In this document: in pieces, positions 24,845 through 32,831 of the stretch
Numbering within the stretch: position 1 is the stretch's first letter
Layout of the letters: every line of letters starts with the position of its first letter
NCBI RefSeq assembly: GCF_017744445.1
Contig: NZ_JAGIBH010000021.1
Location: forward strand, 1 to 45,161
Reading direction: 5' to 3'
Source: Caulobacter sp.
GTDB lineage: Bacteria; Pseudomonadota; Alphaproteobacteria; Caulobacterales; Caulobacteraceae
Length of the DNA: 45,161 bases
Notes under the pieces: generated by a model
Databases searched by the model: none
Seen by the model: the letters and a program-made list of their open reading frames with translations, nothing else
Told to the model about the DNA's origin: nothing
Position numbers and translations under genes: made by a program

Positions 24845-26170
24845 TCAGAGCTCGGCAAGTGCGCTGGCCAGACGCGGCAAGCGTTGTTGGATCGCACGCG
24901 TCAGGCTTGTGTGAATCCCTTCGTGGAAGCCGACCGGCATTTGAGCCAGGGCCCGCTCGCCGGCTTTGTCGGCCAGGGCGATGATCTCGTCGAAGACCGC
25001 CCGCACCAGTCGAGGCCGAAGGCCTGCTTCCCGGGCCGTTTCCACGAAATGGCGACCGTGGACGTCAAGGATCTTGTAGTGACGGTTGTCCCCGGCCGAC
25101 ATGGCCAGCTTGTAGGTCCGGTGCGCAATGGCCTTGGCGTCGAAGGCGGGTTGGGCGCTGAGAATGTCGTAGAACGGCGTCATGGCGAAACGCCCTCCGG
25201 TCTTCAAAAAGACGCTGAAATTCTTGGCGTGCCCATCGGTGGCGCCGATGAGCCAAAATAGAACCTGGCTTTTGAAGAACGCGGCCTGATCCTCCAGCGG
25301 GGTCTCCGAGGCCTTTAGGCGACGAAGGATGTCTACGGCGCTCGGGCCGTGCTGGTTCTGATATTTCTGGGACGGAGCAATCGATAGAACCTGGCAAAAG
25401 TCCTCTTGCGGCAGTCGCAGCAGTTGGACGCCGCGCCAGGCGCGGTCAAACCGCTCAACCACCAGCACGGTGCGGTCTCCAAACCGGACGATCTGCGTCT
25501 GGGCCACGGGGAGGCCGAAGGCTTCGATCAGTTTCAGGCAATAGTGTTCATTCTCGACGCTATTGGAGAGGTCGATCGTCCCGAAGGCCGTTGGGATCTG
25601 ACCCAGCTGCGGTTTGAGGATGTGGGTGGTGGCGGTCGTGCCGGTCGGCCGCTTCCATTGCCCGTCCTGAAAGAGCAGGGCTATCTTTTCCTGCGCGCCC
25701 GCGACCGAGATCCGAAACGCCTGTTCCTGATCCAGGCCCAGGGGCGCTCGGGCCAGGTTCGCCAGGATGGACTCGATTTCGGCGTCGCTGATCGATGTTC
25801 CAGTGGCCGGCGCGGCCGCGTCGAGCACCATCCCTTCAGGAAGAAACTGGAGCGCGCCAACGCAGTCGCGACCGATCTGCTCGAGCAAGCCGTAGGCGTC
25901 GAGGCTGGCCGCGCCGGTCCGTTCGGCAATGATCCGTCGCACGTCAGGATTATCGGGCAGCAGATTATCGAACACGGCCGCCACCGGTGCGCCACGGTAG
26001 GGTGTTGGCCTCAAAGGCAACGAAAGCGAAACGGGAAAGGCCGGCGCCCAGTCGAGCCAGGTTTCATCGTAGCGAAAGCCGATCGCGCCGTTGGCCTCCT
26101 TTTCCAGGCGACCGACCAGCCGGTTGTTGATCAGCACCTGCAGCGGGGCATGGGCGCGTCGCCGGCCCAT
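24845..26170 (-). CDS. hipA: HipA-family serine/threonine kinase toxin
   Basis: 441 residues. The N-terminal ~110 residues are the HipA N1 couple domain (VLINNRLVGRLEKEANGAIGFRYDETWL, FDNLLPDNPDVRRIIAERTG). The kinase core shows ISVAGAQEKIALL near 154-166, the ATP-contacting Lys in THILKP (Lys186), the catalytic TDGHAKNFS (Asp312) and the metal-binding FYDILSA (Asp335). All key residues are present, so the toxin looks intact. HipA of E. coli phosphorylates glutamyl-tRNA synthetase and causes persistence; the target here is unknown. It overlaps the hipB stop (TGATG). On this element it probably serves stability (addiction). Confidence 0.93.
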   Translation of the reverse strand: MGRRRAHAPLQVLINNRLVGRLEKEANGAIGFRYDETWLDWAPAFPVSLSLPLRPTPYRGAPVAAVFDNLLPDNPDVRRIIAERTGAASLDAYGLLEQIGRDCVGALQFLPEGMVLDAAAPATGTSISDAEIESILANLARAPLGLDQEQAFRISVAGAQEKIALLFQDGQWKRPTGTTATTHILKPQLGQIPTAFGTIDLSNSVENEHYCLKLIEAFGLPVAQTQIVRFGDRTVLVVERFDRAWRGVQLLRLPQEDFCQVLSIAPSQKYQNQHGPSAVDILRRLKASETPLEDQAAFFKSQVLFWLIGATDGHAKNFSVFLKTGGRFAMTPFYDILSAQPAFDAKAIAHRTYKLAMSAGDNRHYKILDVHGRHFVETAREAGLRPRLVRAVFDEIIALADKAGERALAQMPVGFHEGIHTSLTRAIQQRLPRLASALAEL

Positions 26171-26418
26171 CAGAAGACATCCAAGATGTCGCCGTTCGAA
26201 CCCGACCGCGGGGCGACGGTCAGGTCCGTGTCCAAGGCCCGCAGCAGGTCAAGGATAACCGCGATCTTGGCTCCGTCATGGCCACGCTCGATAATCGACA
26301 CCATCTCCTGACGAGCGCCGGCCAGCTCGGCCAGGTCTGTCTGGCTGAGCCCGCGGCGCTCCCGCAGGTTTCGGATGATGGCGCCGAGCTGATCTGGCGA
26401 ACGGGCGATCCAGGACAC
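26170..26418 (-). CDS. hipB: HipB-like antitoxin (XRE repressor)
   Basis: 82 residues with a GTG start at 26418, chosen because GGGAG lies five bases upstream and no ATG is available; the frame is open further upstream but passes through the operator palindromes. The helix-turn-helix is in LGAIIRNLRERRGLSQTDLAELAGARQEMVSIIERGHDGAKIAVILDLLRALDTDL. HipB neutralises HipA by complex formation and represses the operon by binding palindromes before it; two kinds of palindrome are indeed found upstream. The 3' end overlaps the hipA start by one base. Confidence 0.88.
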   Translation of the reverse strand: MSWIARSPDQLGAIIRNLRERRGLSQTDLAELAGARQEMVSIIERGHDGAKIAVILDLLRALDTDLTVAPRSGSNGDILDVF

Positions 26419-26442
26419 ACCACAGCTCCCAAGGTCATGCGC

Positions 26443-26521
26443 AAAATCGCATATGGGAGAGATATGCGATTTTCGACATAAAATCAATTTATGCTGTTTC
26501 AAGCATAAAGTCGATTTATGC
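26443..26521 (-). promoter_or_regulatory. hipBA operator region with three inverted repeats
   Basis: Three dyads lie in 79 bp before hipB: AAAATCGCATAT / ATATGCGATTTT, perfect 12-base arms around a 7-base spacer (26443-26473); CATAAA-ATCAA-TTTATG (26477-26493); and GCATAAA-GTCGA-TTTATGC (26503-26521). The last two share arms and a five-base spacer and their centres are 27 bp apart. The region is far more AT-rich than its surroundings, as expected for promoter and repressor sites of an autoregulated toxin-antitoxin operon. Confidence 0.75.
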
Positions 26522-26633
26522 GATTTCCGGCGTAAGCCTTGGAGCCGCCGCCCCCCGTGCTGGGGTTCGACGGCTAGCGGCAAGATCGGGCCTGTGAAAA
26601 TCGCCGCTGTCGCGCACGAAATCCTGTCGGCCG

Positions 26634-27899
26634 TCATTCTGCCCGCGCCCCGCGTCCAGGCCGCGATTTTGTCGACAGGGCGCGATCCTTCAGGCCGTAG
26701 AGGCTGGGCAGCAGCTTGAGCGCTCCGAACTTTTCGCGCTCGCACATGGCGCGCAGATAGCCCCCCGCCGACGAGCGGATCTCGTGATCCTTCCAGCGGG
26801 CGAGCACCGTGGCCAGGGCGATCGCCGCCCGGTTTCGACCCATGGTCTCGCGCGCCTCGCGCACGGCCGACAGATTGACGCCCATCAGCGGCGCGGCGCG
26901 GCCGACGGCCTCGACCAGATCCTCCCAGCCGGCGCCGGCCGGGTCCTCCAGGAAGTCGCCCAGTTCAGGCACGGCCTCGAGCACCAGCGATAGCGGGATC
27001 GTCTCCTCGCTGATCGCCGCCTCCACCTGGGCCAGGTCCGCTTGCGCCGGTCGTCGGAAGGATCGCGCGGCCGGTTCGACTACCTCTTTTCGAAGAGATG
27101 AATACGTTGATCCTTCAGATCCAGGCTGGCTTGTAGGTTCTTTATGGGCTCGGCTTTCAGCGCCCCTGGGCTCTGATTGATCCTTTTCCCTGGCCTTGAC
27201 CCAGGCCGCATCCACCGCCGCCATCAGCGCCGAAAAATGCTGATGCAGCGCCTCAAGCTCGCCGAGGCTGGGGGTGCGCGGCAGCCGGCCCTGCGCCTGG
27301 TCGACCGCGCCCTGCCAGTCGAAGCCCTCGAACCGCCGATGGACGGCGTCGGCGCAGACCGTGCGGATCTCGCGGCGGATCTCCCCCAGCTTGCGCATCA
27401 GGGCCCGGCGCGTGGCCTGTTCCAGGCCACGCGCGGCGGCCAGATCCGCGAACTCGTCCCAGCGCACCGCCAGCGGGGCCAGGTCAAAACCAAAGCCTTC
27501 GAGAATGTGGCCCCGCTCGTCGCGATAGCCCCAGCGCTTGCCGTTGCCGCTGTCGCGCATGTGGACAAGGCCCGCGGCGATGGCCGCGCGGATCAGGCCC
27601 TGGACCACTGTTCGCGAGCGCTGCAGCTCCTCGCACAGCGCGTCGTTGGACGGCCAGGCGATCGGACGCGTGCGGCCCGTCCAGTCCTGCTCGAACGTCA
27701 CGCGCACCAGGGCGCGGATCAGGCGCACGAGACCATCGCCAAGCCCCAGCCGGGGCGCGGCGCGCTCGAAACGATCGAGCAGCATGGCCTTGGAGACACC
27801 CTCCGGCAGGCCTTGGTAGGCGTCGGCCAACTTCGCGGCCGCCCATTGGGCGTCCGCTTGACGGCGCACGTCGCCTACACCGTTCGAGACGGTCTGCAT
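26634..27899 (-). CDS. repC: RepC-type replication initiator
   Basis: 421 residues from ATG 27899, preceded by AGGAGGAG. The N-terminal part has a winged-helix-like region (WPSNDALCEELQRSRTVVQGLIRAAIAAGLVHMRDSGNGKRWGYRDERGHILEGFGFDLAPL), a known RepC signature; the C-terminal part has GWEDLVEAVGRAAPLMGVNLSAVREARETMGRNRAAIALATVLARW...IRSSAGGYLRAMCEREKFGALKL, also typical of RepC. RepC is the initiator of repABC plasmids and often carries its own origin inside the gene. Here repA and repB-type partners are not directly upstream, so this would be a RepC-only replicon, or the ParB-like protein has taken a partner's place. A candidate antisense RNA lies opposite its leader. Confidence 0.85.
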   Translation of the reverse strand: MQTVSNGVGDVRRQADAQWAAAKLADAYQGLPEGVSKAMLLDRFERAAPRLGLGDGLVRLIRALVRVTFEQDWTGRTRPIAWPSNDALCEELQRSRTVVQGLIRAAIAAGLVHMRDSGNGKRWGYRDERGHILEGFGFDLAPLAVRWDEFADLAAARGLEQATRRALMRKLGEIRREIRTVCADAVHRRFEGFDWQGAVDQAQGRLPRTPSLGELEALHQHFSALMAAVDAAWVKAREKDQSEPRGAESRAHKEPTSQPGSEGSTYSSLRKEVVEPAARSFRRPAQADLAQVEAAISEETIPLSLVLEAVPELGDFLEDPAGAGWEDLVEAVGRAAPLMGVNLSAVREARETMGRNRAAIALATVLARWKDHEIRSSAGGYLRAMCEREKFGALKLLPSLYGLKDRALSTKSRPGRGARAE

Positions 27900-27944
27900 T
27901 TCTGCTCCTCCTTCCAGGGAGGCCGCAGGCACACAGGTTCCCGT

Positions 27945-27963
27945 CGCGCGAACGCGCGTTTTT
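27945..27963 (+). terminator. Palindrome plus T-run in the repC leader
   Basis: CGCGCG-AA-CGCGCG followed by TTTTT on the plus strand. The stem is short and no plus-strand transcript is known to enter it. On the repC mRNA the same sequence would form a hairpin 46 bases before the start codon. Function uncertain. Confidence 0.3.
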
Positions 27964-27995
27964 GGATTGCAGCGATGTCGGTGATTCGGTTAGAA

Positions 27996-28085
27996 AGAGC
28001 AGGACTTGAGAGCTCGGGCGGGACGCCAATCCCGTTCTAGCGAATGACCTGGAGAACCCGGCGCGTTCCAGCGTGCCGGGTTTTT
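27996..28085 (+). ncRNA. Candidate antisense RNA (ctRNA) of the RepC replicon
   Basis: A strong plus-strand terminator at 28055-28085 has no plus-strand gene before it. Upstream lie a hairpin CGGGA-CGCCAA-TCCCG (28019-28034) and a weak promoter-like pair, TTGCAG at 27967 and TTAGAA at 27990 with 17 bp spacing. The transcript would be about 85-90 bases, complementary to the leader of repC. In repABC replicons a ctRNA with just this position, direction, size and terminator represses repC and sets copy number and incompatibility. The 5' end is a guess. Confidence 0.5.
28055..28085 (+). terminator. Strong intrinsic terminator on the plus strand
   Basis: AACCCGGC (28055-28062) pairs with GCCGGGTT (28075-28082); four more base pairs (two wobble) continue inside to a four-base loop, and TTTTT ends at 28085. 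It begins right after the end of the small minus-strand gene at 28086. The T-run favours plus-strand transcripts, on which no coding gene precedes it, hence the ctRNA proposal. Confidence 0.75.
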
Positions 28086-28358
28086 CTATGCGCTCACGGC
28101 AGGTTTCCTTTCCGATTTGCCCCCGTCGAAATAGGTCTCGAGCGCATGCTCGAGGGCGTCCATCCGATTGGTGAAACCGCGTTCGGCCTTGATTTCATCG
28201 AGCATCTCGATGAAGCGCTTGCCAACCATGCCGTTCAGCTGCGCCTTGCCGGCCGCGCGAGCGTCGGCGCGGAGGCGCTTTTGGTATTCGGCCTGGTATT
28301 CAAGCTGATGGGCGGATTTCATGGCGTCGGCGATAAGATCGCGATTCCAGCCCGCCAA
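28086..28358 (-). CDS. Small protein, possible ribbon-helix-helix regulator
   Basis: 90 residues if TTG 28358 is the start; ATG 28322 (MKSAHQLEYQAEYQKRLR) would give 78. A charged helical N-terminus is followed by AQLNGMVGKRFIEMLDEIKAERGFTNRMDALEHALETYF, where 'V..RF.EMLD.IK...G.TNRMDALE.ALE.Y' has the look of a ribbon-helix-helix fold (strand, helix, turn, helix). It sits between trbI and repC in the same direction and just upstream of the candidate ctRNA terminator. A -10-like CTATATTC lies on the minus strand near 28397. Probably a regulator of replication or transfer genes; no family is recognised with certainty. Confidence 0.6.
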   Translation of the reverse strand: MAGWNRDLIADAMKSAHQLEYQAEYQKRLRADARAAGKAQLNGMVGKRFIEMLDEIKAERGFTNRMDALEHALETYFDGGKSERKPAVSA

Positions 28359-28450
28359 CTAATAAAGGCGGCGGTGGAAACACCCGCCTCGGGCGAATAT
28401 AGCCCCTTGATCTAGATGGGAATCGCCCGGCTCGAGGTTGCTTTTCCAAT

Positions 28451-29635
28451 TCAACGCGATGGCGGGTCTTCGGGCGGCAGGATCAGGTCCCGATCGATCA
28501 GCACCCGGACAAGCTGCCCCGGCGCGATCACCAGGGTGGGCGCGCGTTGCAGATCGCGTTCGACAAGGCGCTGGCCCGTCTGGCTGGCGGCGCTGGCCAC
28601 CCCGCCGGCCGCGTCCTGCAGCACTACGCGATCGTCGCGGCGTCCGGCGCTGTTTTGCGCCGCCGCGCCGCCGATCGAGATCAGGGTCGACAGACCAATG
28701 GCGCGGGCCAAGCGCGGCAGATGGTTGTCGACCTTGCCGGTCAGGCCGCTCATCCCGGCCGCGTCGAGACCGACCATGGCGCCGAGATCCACGCTGCGGC
28801 CTGACGGGAAGACCATCTGCGTCCAGACCACCAGCACCCGCTGCTGGCCGTAGCCCACCTGGCTGTCGTAACGCCCGATCAGGCGCGCGCCTTGCGGGAT
28901 CAGCACCCGCGACCCGGTGCGATGGTCGAACACCGGCGCGGTGACCTGGGCGATGACGGGACCGGGGAGATCGGAATTGATGCCGGTGATCAGGGCCGCC
29001 GAGATCAAGGCCCCGGCCTTGATCTCCCAAGGCGACAGCGGAGGGCGTGGCAGGATCGCCGTCGTGGGCCCACGCGCGCCCGCCGCCGCGATGAACCGCT
29101 CCTGGGCCGACAAGGCCGGCGCGGCGCTGGGCGCGGCGGGGCCCCAGCCTGCGGGACCGGCGCTCGCCGCCGGCGGCGAAGGCGTTGGCGCAGCGCCCGC
29201 CCCGCCAAAGAACGGACCCGATCCTCGCGCGGCCAGGCCTTCTTGGCGCGCCGCCTGGACCTCGGCCGAAGGTCCCGGCGCGGGCGAGGACGACGACGGT
29301 GGCGGCGCGGGCGAGGGGCGCGAGCCGCCGCCCCCCTCGGGCGGCGGCAGTTCCGCGGTGCCGGGCGCGGCCCCCGGATCGTCGTAGCGGGCTGGCAGGC
29401 GCGTCTCCAGGGCGACGGGCGGCTCGCCGGGCTCGGACGTTGCGACCGCTTCGGGCTTTTCGCGGGCCCGGTCATCAAAGCCGATGATGAAGGCCGCGCC
29501 GATCAGCAGGATGACCCCGCCGGCGATCGCCCCGACCACCACCGGCCGATAGCGGGTGATGCGGCGCGGCGGGGTCATCAGCACCGGCTCGGGCGGCGGC
29601 TTGGCGGGTCTTGTGTCGGTCGCCGCCTCGCTCAT
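28451..29635 (-). CDS. trbI: TrbI, VirB10-like mating channel protein
   Basis: 394 residues. A cytosolic N-terminus (MSEAATDTRPAKPPPEPVLMTPPRR) precedes one transmembrane helix (VVVGAIAGGVILLIGAAFIIGF), a long Pro/Ala-rich periplasmic linker and the conserved TrbI/VirB10 beta-barrel domain (IKAGALISAALITGINSDLPGPVIAQVTAPVFDHRTGSRVLIPQGARLIGRYDSQVGYGQQRVLVVW). It bridges inner and outer membranes in the type IV secretion channel. The start overlaps the trbG stop (ATGA). It is the last gene of the trb operon. Confidence 0.95.
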   Translation of the reverse strand: MSEAATDTRPAKPPPEPVLMTPPRRITRYRPVVVGAIAGGVILLIGAAFIIGFDDRAREKPEAVATSEPGEPPVALETRLPARYDDPGAAPGTAELPPPEGGGGSRPSPAPPPSSSSPAPGPSAEVQAARQEGLAARGSGPFFGGAGAAPTPSPPAASAGPAGWGPAAPSAAPALSAQERFIAAAGARGPTTAILPRPPLSPWEIKAGALISAALITGINSDLPGPVIAQVTAPVFDHRTGSRVLIPQGARLIGRYDSQVGYGQQRVLVVWTQMVFPSGRSVDLGAMVGLDAAGMSGLTGKVDNHLPRLARAIGLSTLISIGGAAAQNSAGRRDDRVVLQDAAGGVASAASQTGQRLVERDLQRAPTLVIAPGQLVRVLIDRDLILPPEDPPSR

Positions 29636-30651
29636 GAGCGCGCGCCCCGCCGGGTGATGCGCACCACGACGGGCTTCTTGTCGCCCAGCCGCAGTTCGGC
29701 CCGCTCGATCAGGCGATCGACGACGAGATAGCGGCCCGCCAGGCGCGGGATGACCAGTTGCACCTGATCATCGTCGTCGAGGAGGAAGAGCGGCGGCGCC
29801 TCGCGCACCGCCAGGTCCGGCGGAAACTCGACATAGGTCTTGGCCCCGTCGTTGAACACCCGGACCGGCTGCCAGGGCGGCGGCCGGCCCTTGGTGGTGC
29901 GCACCGCGTAACCGAAATCCAGCCGCTCGACCGGGACCGCGGGCGTGAGGACCTGGGCCTGCGGGCTGGCGGCCGAGGCGGCGGCCGCCGTCCGAGCGCG
30001 GGCCTCCTCCTGGGGATAGGTCCAGGCCAGCACGCTGGTATAGGGCCCTGCCGCGCTGGAGACGGCGTCGATCAGATAGGTGCGCTGGTCGGTCGTCAGC
30101 ACGATGTTGGTGCGCAGGTTCGGGCGCGTTGGCTTGACCAGGATGATGACTTGCAGCGCTTCGCCCGCGCCGGCCTCGGTCTCGCCCAGCACCCACCGGA
30201 CGGTATCCCCAGCCGCCTTGGAGATCAGCTTCTCGCCGGGCCGAAGGGTTATGGTGGTCAGAAACAGCGGCCGGGTGTGGAGATCGTAGATCCGGCCCGG
30301 CTCGTAGGGGTGGTAGAGCGTGGAGTTGACGAACGCGCCGCTGGCGGGCCCATCACGCGCCTCGCGGTTGGCGCGGCTGAGCTGGGCCAGCGGAGTGCTC
30401 GCGCGCGACCGCGCGTAGCGCGCGATCTTGGGCCGGGGCGATTGCGCCGGGGCCGACATCGCGCTCGGCGCGGGCGGCGATGAGGGACGAGCGGCGAAGC
30501 GCAGGGGCAAGGCCAAAGGGCGCGCGGGCGGCGGGGCGGTCTTGGCGGCGACGGGGTCGGGCGGCGAGGCCGCCAAGCTCGGCGTGGCCTGCAACAGCGC
30601 GGTCGCGAGCCCGGCGGCCAGCAGGATCGGCGCAAGCGATCGCGTCTTCAT
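29632..30651 (-). CDS. trbG: TrbG, VirB9-like outer-membrane channel protein
   Basis: 339 residues; ATG 30651 chosen because it gives a signal peptide (MKTRSLAPILLAAGLATALLQATPSLAA). The conserved TrbG/VirB9 region runs from YHPYEPGRIYDLHTRPLFLTTITLRPGEKL to the C-terminal RLDFGYAV...PVRVFNDGAKTYVEFPPDL...LVIPRLAGRYLVVDRLIERAELRLGDKKPVVVRI. It forms the outer-membrane core complex with TrbI and a small lipoprotein. Both ends overlap neighbouring genes by four bases (ATGA), showing tight operon structure. Confidence 0.95.
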   Translation of the reverse strand: MKTRSLAPILLAAGLATALLQATPSLAASPPDPVAAKTAPPPARPLALPLRFAARPSSPPAPSAMSAPAQSPRPKIARYARSRASTPLAQLSRANREARDGPASGAFVNSTLYHPYEPGRIYDLHTRPLFLTTITLRPGEKLISKAAGDTVRWVLGETEAGAGEALQVIILVKPTRPNLRTNIVLTTDQRTYLIDAVSSAAGPYTSVLAWTYPQEEARARTAAAASAASPQAQVLTPAVPVERLDFGYAVRTTKGRPPPWQPVRVFNDGAKTYVEFPPDLAVREAPPLFLLDDDDQVQLVIPRLAGRYLVVDRLIERAELRLGDKKPVVVRITRRGARS

Positions 30652-31349
30652 AGTTCGCGGCTCCATTGAAAGCTGGTGATCTCCAGGCCGCGCGGATTGG
30701 CCAGCAGCTGGGCCTCGTTGGAGGGTTTGCGCGGCGTCAGGGTAAAGAGCCCTGTCCAGCGCTGCGCCGGCGCGGCCACGCCTTGCAGATAGGTCGTCTC
30801 GCGCCATTGGACCTGGAAGGTGGTCGGGGAGGCCTGCAGGACCGACACGATCTCGACGGCGATGGCTTCCTGGCCCAAGCGCGCGGCCGGATCATGATCC
30901 TGGCCGTACTGCACGAGCTGGACGCGCGCGGCCTTGCCGGTCATGGCCAGGCCCCGCTCCCAGGCCCCGCGCAGCACCACCGGATCGGTGCTCTTGGCGC
31001 GAACAGCCTGGACAAAATCGGCCGTGAACGCGGCCATGATCGCCTGGTCGGGCCGGTAGGCCCGATCGGCCAGTTCGATGCGGCCGGGCCGATTGTAGCG
31101 ATCGAGCGGCACGACATAGGTCGCGATCGGATGCGTAAGCTGGACATAGATGAAGGCGCCGGTGCTGAGGCTGGCCAGGGCCAGGCACAAAAACGCCATC
31201 AGTCGCCAGTTGCGGGCCTGGGCCAGCTTGGCGCCGTCCCGATCGTCGTGGACCTGAGCGGCGCGGTGATAGGGCGTCTCGGTCGGGGTCGAGGCGCCGT
31301 AGCGGTCCTCGGGTCGCGAGAAGGCGTTCGGCATCGGGATCTCGATCAT
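30648..31349 (-). CDS. trbF: TrbF, VirB8-like inner-membrane protein
   Basis: 233 residues from ATG 31349. A cytosolic N-terminal stretch containing NAFSRPEDRYGASTPTETPYHRAAQ..DDRDG, one membrane helix (WRLMAFLCLALASLSTGAFIYV), then the periplasmic VirB8-like domain (VVPLDRYNRPGRIELADRAYRPDQAIMAAFTADFVQAVRAKSTDPVVLR, ... VQWRETTYLQGV... WTGLFTLTPRKP). It nucleates assembly of the secretion complex at the inner membrane. Its start overlaps the trbL stop (TGATG). Confidence 0.95.
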   Translation of the reverse strand: MIEIPMPNAFSRPEDRYGASTPTETPYHRAAQVHDDRDGAKLAQARNWRLMAFLCLALASLSTGAFIYVQLTHPIATYVVPLDRYNRPGRIELADRAYRPDQAIMAAFTADFVQAVRAKSTDPVVLRGAWERGLAMTGKAARVQLVQYGQDHDPAARLGQEAIAVEIVSVLQASPTTFQVQWRETTYLQGVAAPAQRWTGLFTLTPRKPSNEAQLLANPRGLEITSFQWSREL

Positions 31350-32587
31350 CAGTTGGGATTGACGGGCGGATCGACGGCCCAGACGTCCGGCTGAGCCGGC
31401 GGGTTGGTGGGCGCTTCGCTTGCGGGCGGGCCGGGAGACGGCGCGGGGCTCGCTGGCGGCGGGGGCGGCGCCTGGTAGGTGCTGCGCGCCTGGCGCACGA
31501 CGGCCGCCGATCCCGCGCCGCGTTTGGCCGCCGATGCCGCGGCGTCGCCGGACGCACCACTTCCAGACGGACTGCCACCAGACGGACCGCCACCGCCCGA
31601 CGCGCCGCCCTGGCCGCCCGTCGACCCGCCCCGGCCGCTTGGCAACCGCGCCGCGGCCGAGGATGAGGCGGCCGAGCCGGCCGCGCCCGCGCCCAGCGCC
31701 CAACGGCCCGCCAGGGCCAGACCGCCGACGGTCGCGGCCAGGCCGATGGCGCCGGCCGCGGCCGAACCGGCGCTGAGCTGAGGACCGCCCGTGATCTGCG
31801 CGGCGGCGAGGGCCGGGATCTTCAGCGCCAGCATTACGATCATCAACGCCGCCAGCAGCAGGCCGCACGACTCCTCCCAGGCCGGCTCGGGCGAGACGGT
31901 GTAGCTGGCGAAGATCTGCTCGCCGATCGAGACCACCAGGGCCAGGGCCATGATCTTGGCCCCGACCGAGACGACGTAGCCGATCGCCCGTTCGGACATG
32001 AAGGCGGTCTGGGTGAGGATCCCGAACGGTACGGTGACGAAGCCGATCAGGGTGACGATGTAGAACTCGACGATGGTGACGGCGATCTCGATGCCCAGCA
32101 CCAGATAGGCCAGGATGATGCCGATGGCCGCCAGGCCGGTGACCAGGATCGCATCGATATGGCTGAAGAAGCCGGTGCCCATGCCCTCACTGGCGACCCG
32201 GCCGATGTACTTCAGCAGATCAAAGGCGACCCCGAGCCCATCCTGCACCACCCGCGAGGGCGCCATCAGGTCGGCGACGCCCAGGTTGCCGCCGCCAGCC
32301 TTCAGACCCAGGGCCGCAAAGCCGTTGACGACGGTGAGGGTCAGGGCGTGCCAGCCACTGATCAGCCAGGCAAAGAAGCCAAACAGCAGGATCTTGCGGA
32401 TCAGGGCGGCCGGCACGTTCTGATGCTCGTCGAGCGCCCAGAGCAGGGCCGACAGGCCCAGGCTGATGACCATCAAGGTCCCGAACACCGCCTGCACATC
32501 GCCCTGCACCAAGCCAAAGCCGGTGCCGACCTGGGCGGTGTAGCGGTTGAGCAGCTCATCGATGGCGGCGGGCGAGGCGGTCGACAT
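31349..32587 (-). CDS. trbL: TrbL, VirB6-like polytopic membrane protein
   Basis: 412 residues; start at ATG 32587 (MSTASPAAIDELLNRYTAQVGTGFGLVQGDVQAVFG), which matches the usual TrbL N-terminus. Several transmembrane helices follow (LMVISLGLSALLWAL, ILLFGFFAWLIS, ILVTGLAAIGIILAYLVLG, IVEFYIVTLIGFVTVPFGIL). The C-terminal ~130 residues are a low-complexity Gly/Ser/Pro tail (GRGGSTGGQGGASGGGG). TrbL is the inner-membrane channel component through which DNA is thought to pass. Seven bases separate it from trbK. Confidence 0.95.
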   Translation of the reverse strand: MSTASPAAIDELLNRYTAQVGTGFGLVQGDVQAVFGTLMVISLGLSALLWALDEHQNVPAALIRKILLFGFFAWLISGWHALTLTVVNGFAALGLKAGGGNLGVADLMAPSRVVQDGLGVAFDLLKYIGRVASEGMGTGFFSHIDAILVTGLAAIGIILAYLVLGIEIAVTIVEFYIVTLIGFVTVPFGILTQTAFMSERAIGYVVSVGAKIMALALVVSIGEQIFASYTVSPEPAWEESCGLLLAALMIVMLALKIPALAAAQITGGPQLSAGSAAAGAIGLAATVGGLALAGRWALGAGAAGSAASSSAAARLPSGRGGSTGGQGGASGGGGPSGGSPSGSGASGDAAASAAKRGAGSAAVVRQARSTYQAPPPPPASPAPSPGPPASEAPTNPPAQPDVWAVDPPVNPN

Positions 32588-32594
32588 GGCGGCC

Positions 32595-32831
32595 TCAGAA
32601 ACGGTCGCGCGGTGCCGGTCGCGGCGTCTTAGTGACCACCGAAAGACGCTCGCGATCCGCAGCCGCTTTGTCGAGCAACGCTTGCATCTCGGCCGCGCAA
32701 GCGCGCGTTTGGGCCTGACGGGCACGCCACTCGGCTTCGGTGCACCGACTTCGCTCAGGCCTGGGATCCAGCTTGGGCGAGCAGCCCGTAACCGCTAGCA
32801 AAATGCCTGTCAGAACTGCCCGGCGCGTCAT
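32595..32831 (-). CDS. trbK: TrbK-like entry-exclusion lipoprotein
   Basis: 78 residues with a short signal peptide ending in a lipobox, LAVTGC (Cys17), then a charged helical tail (EAEWRARQAQTRACAAEMQALLDKAAADRERL). Position between trbJ and trbL, size and lipobox fit the 'TrbK' entry-exclusion lipoproteins, which keep a donor cell from receiving a second copy of the element. The assignment is by position and architecture because the sequence family is weakly conserved. The start overlaps the trbJ stop by four bases (ATGA). Confidence 0.8.
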   Translation of the reverse strand: MTRRAVLTGILLAVTGCSPKLDPRPERSRCTEAEWRARQAQTRACAAEMQALLDKAAADRERLSVVTKTPRPAPRDRF

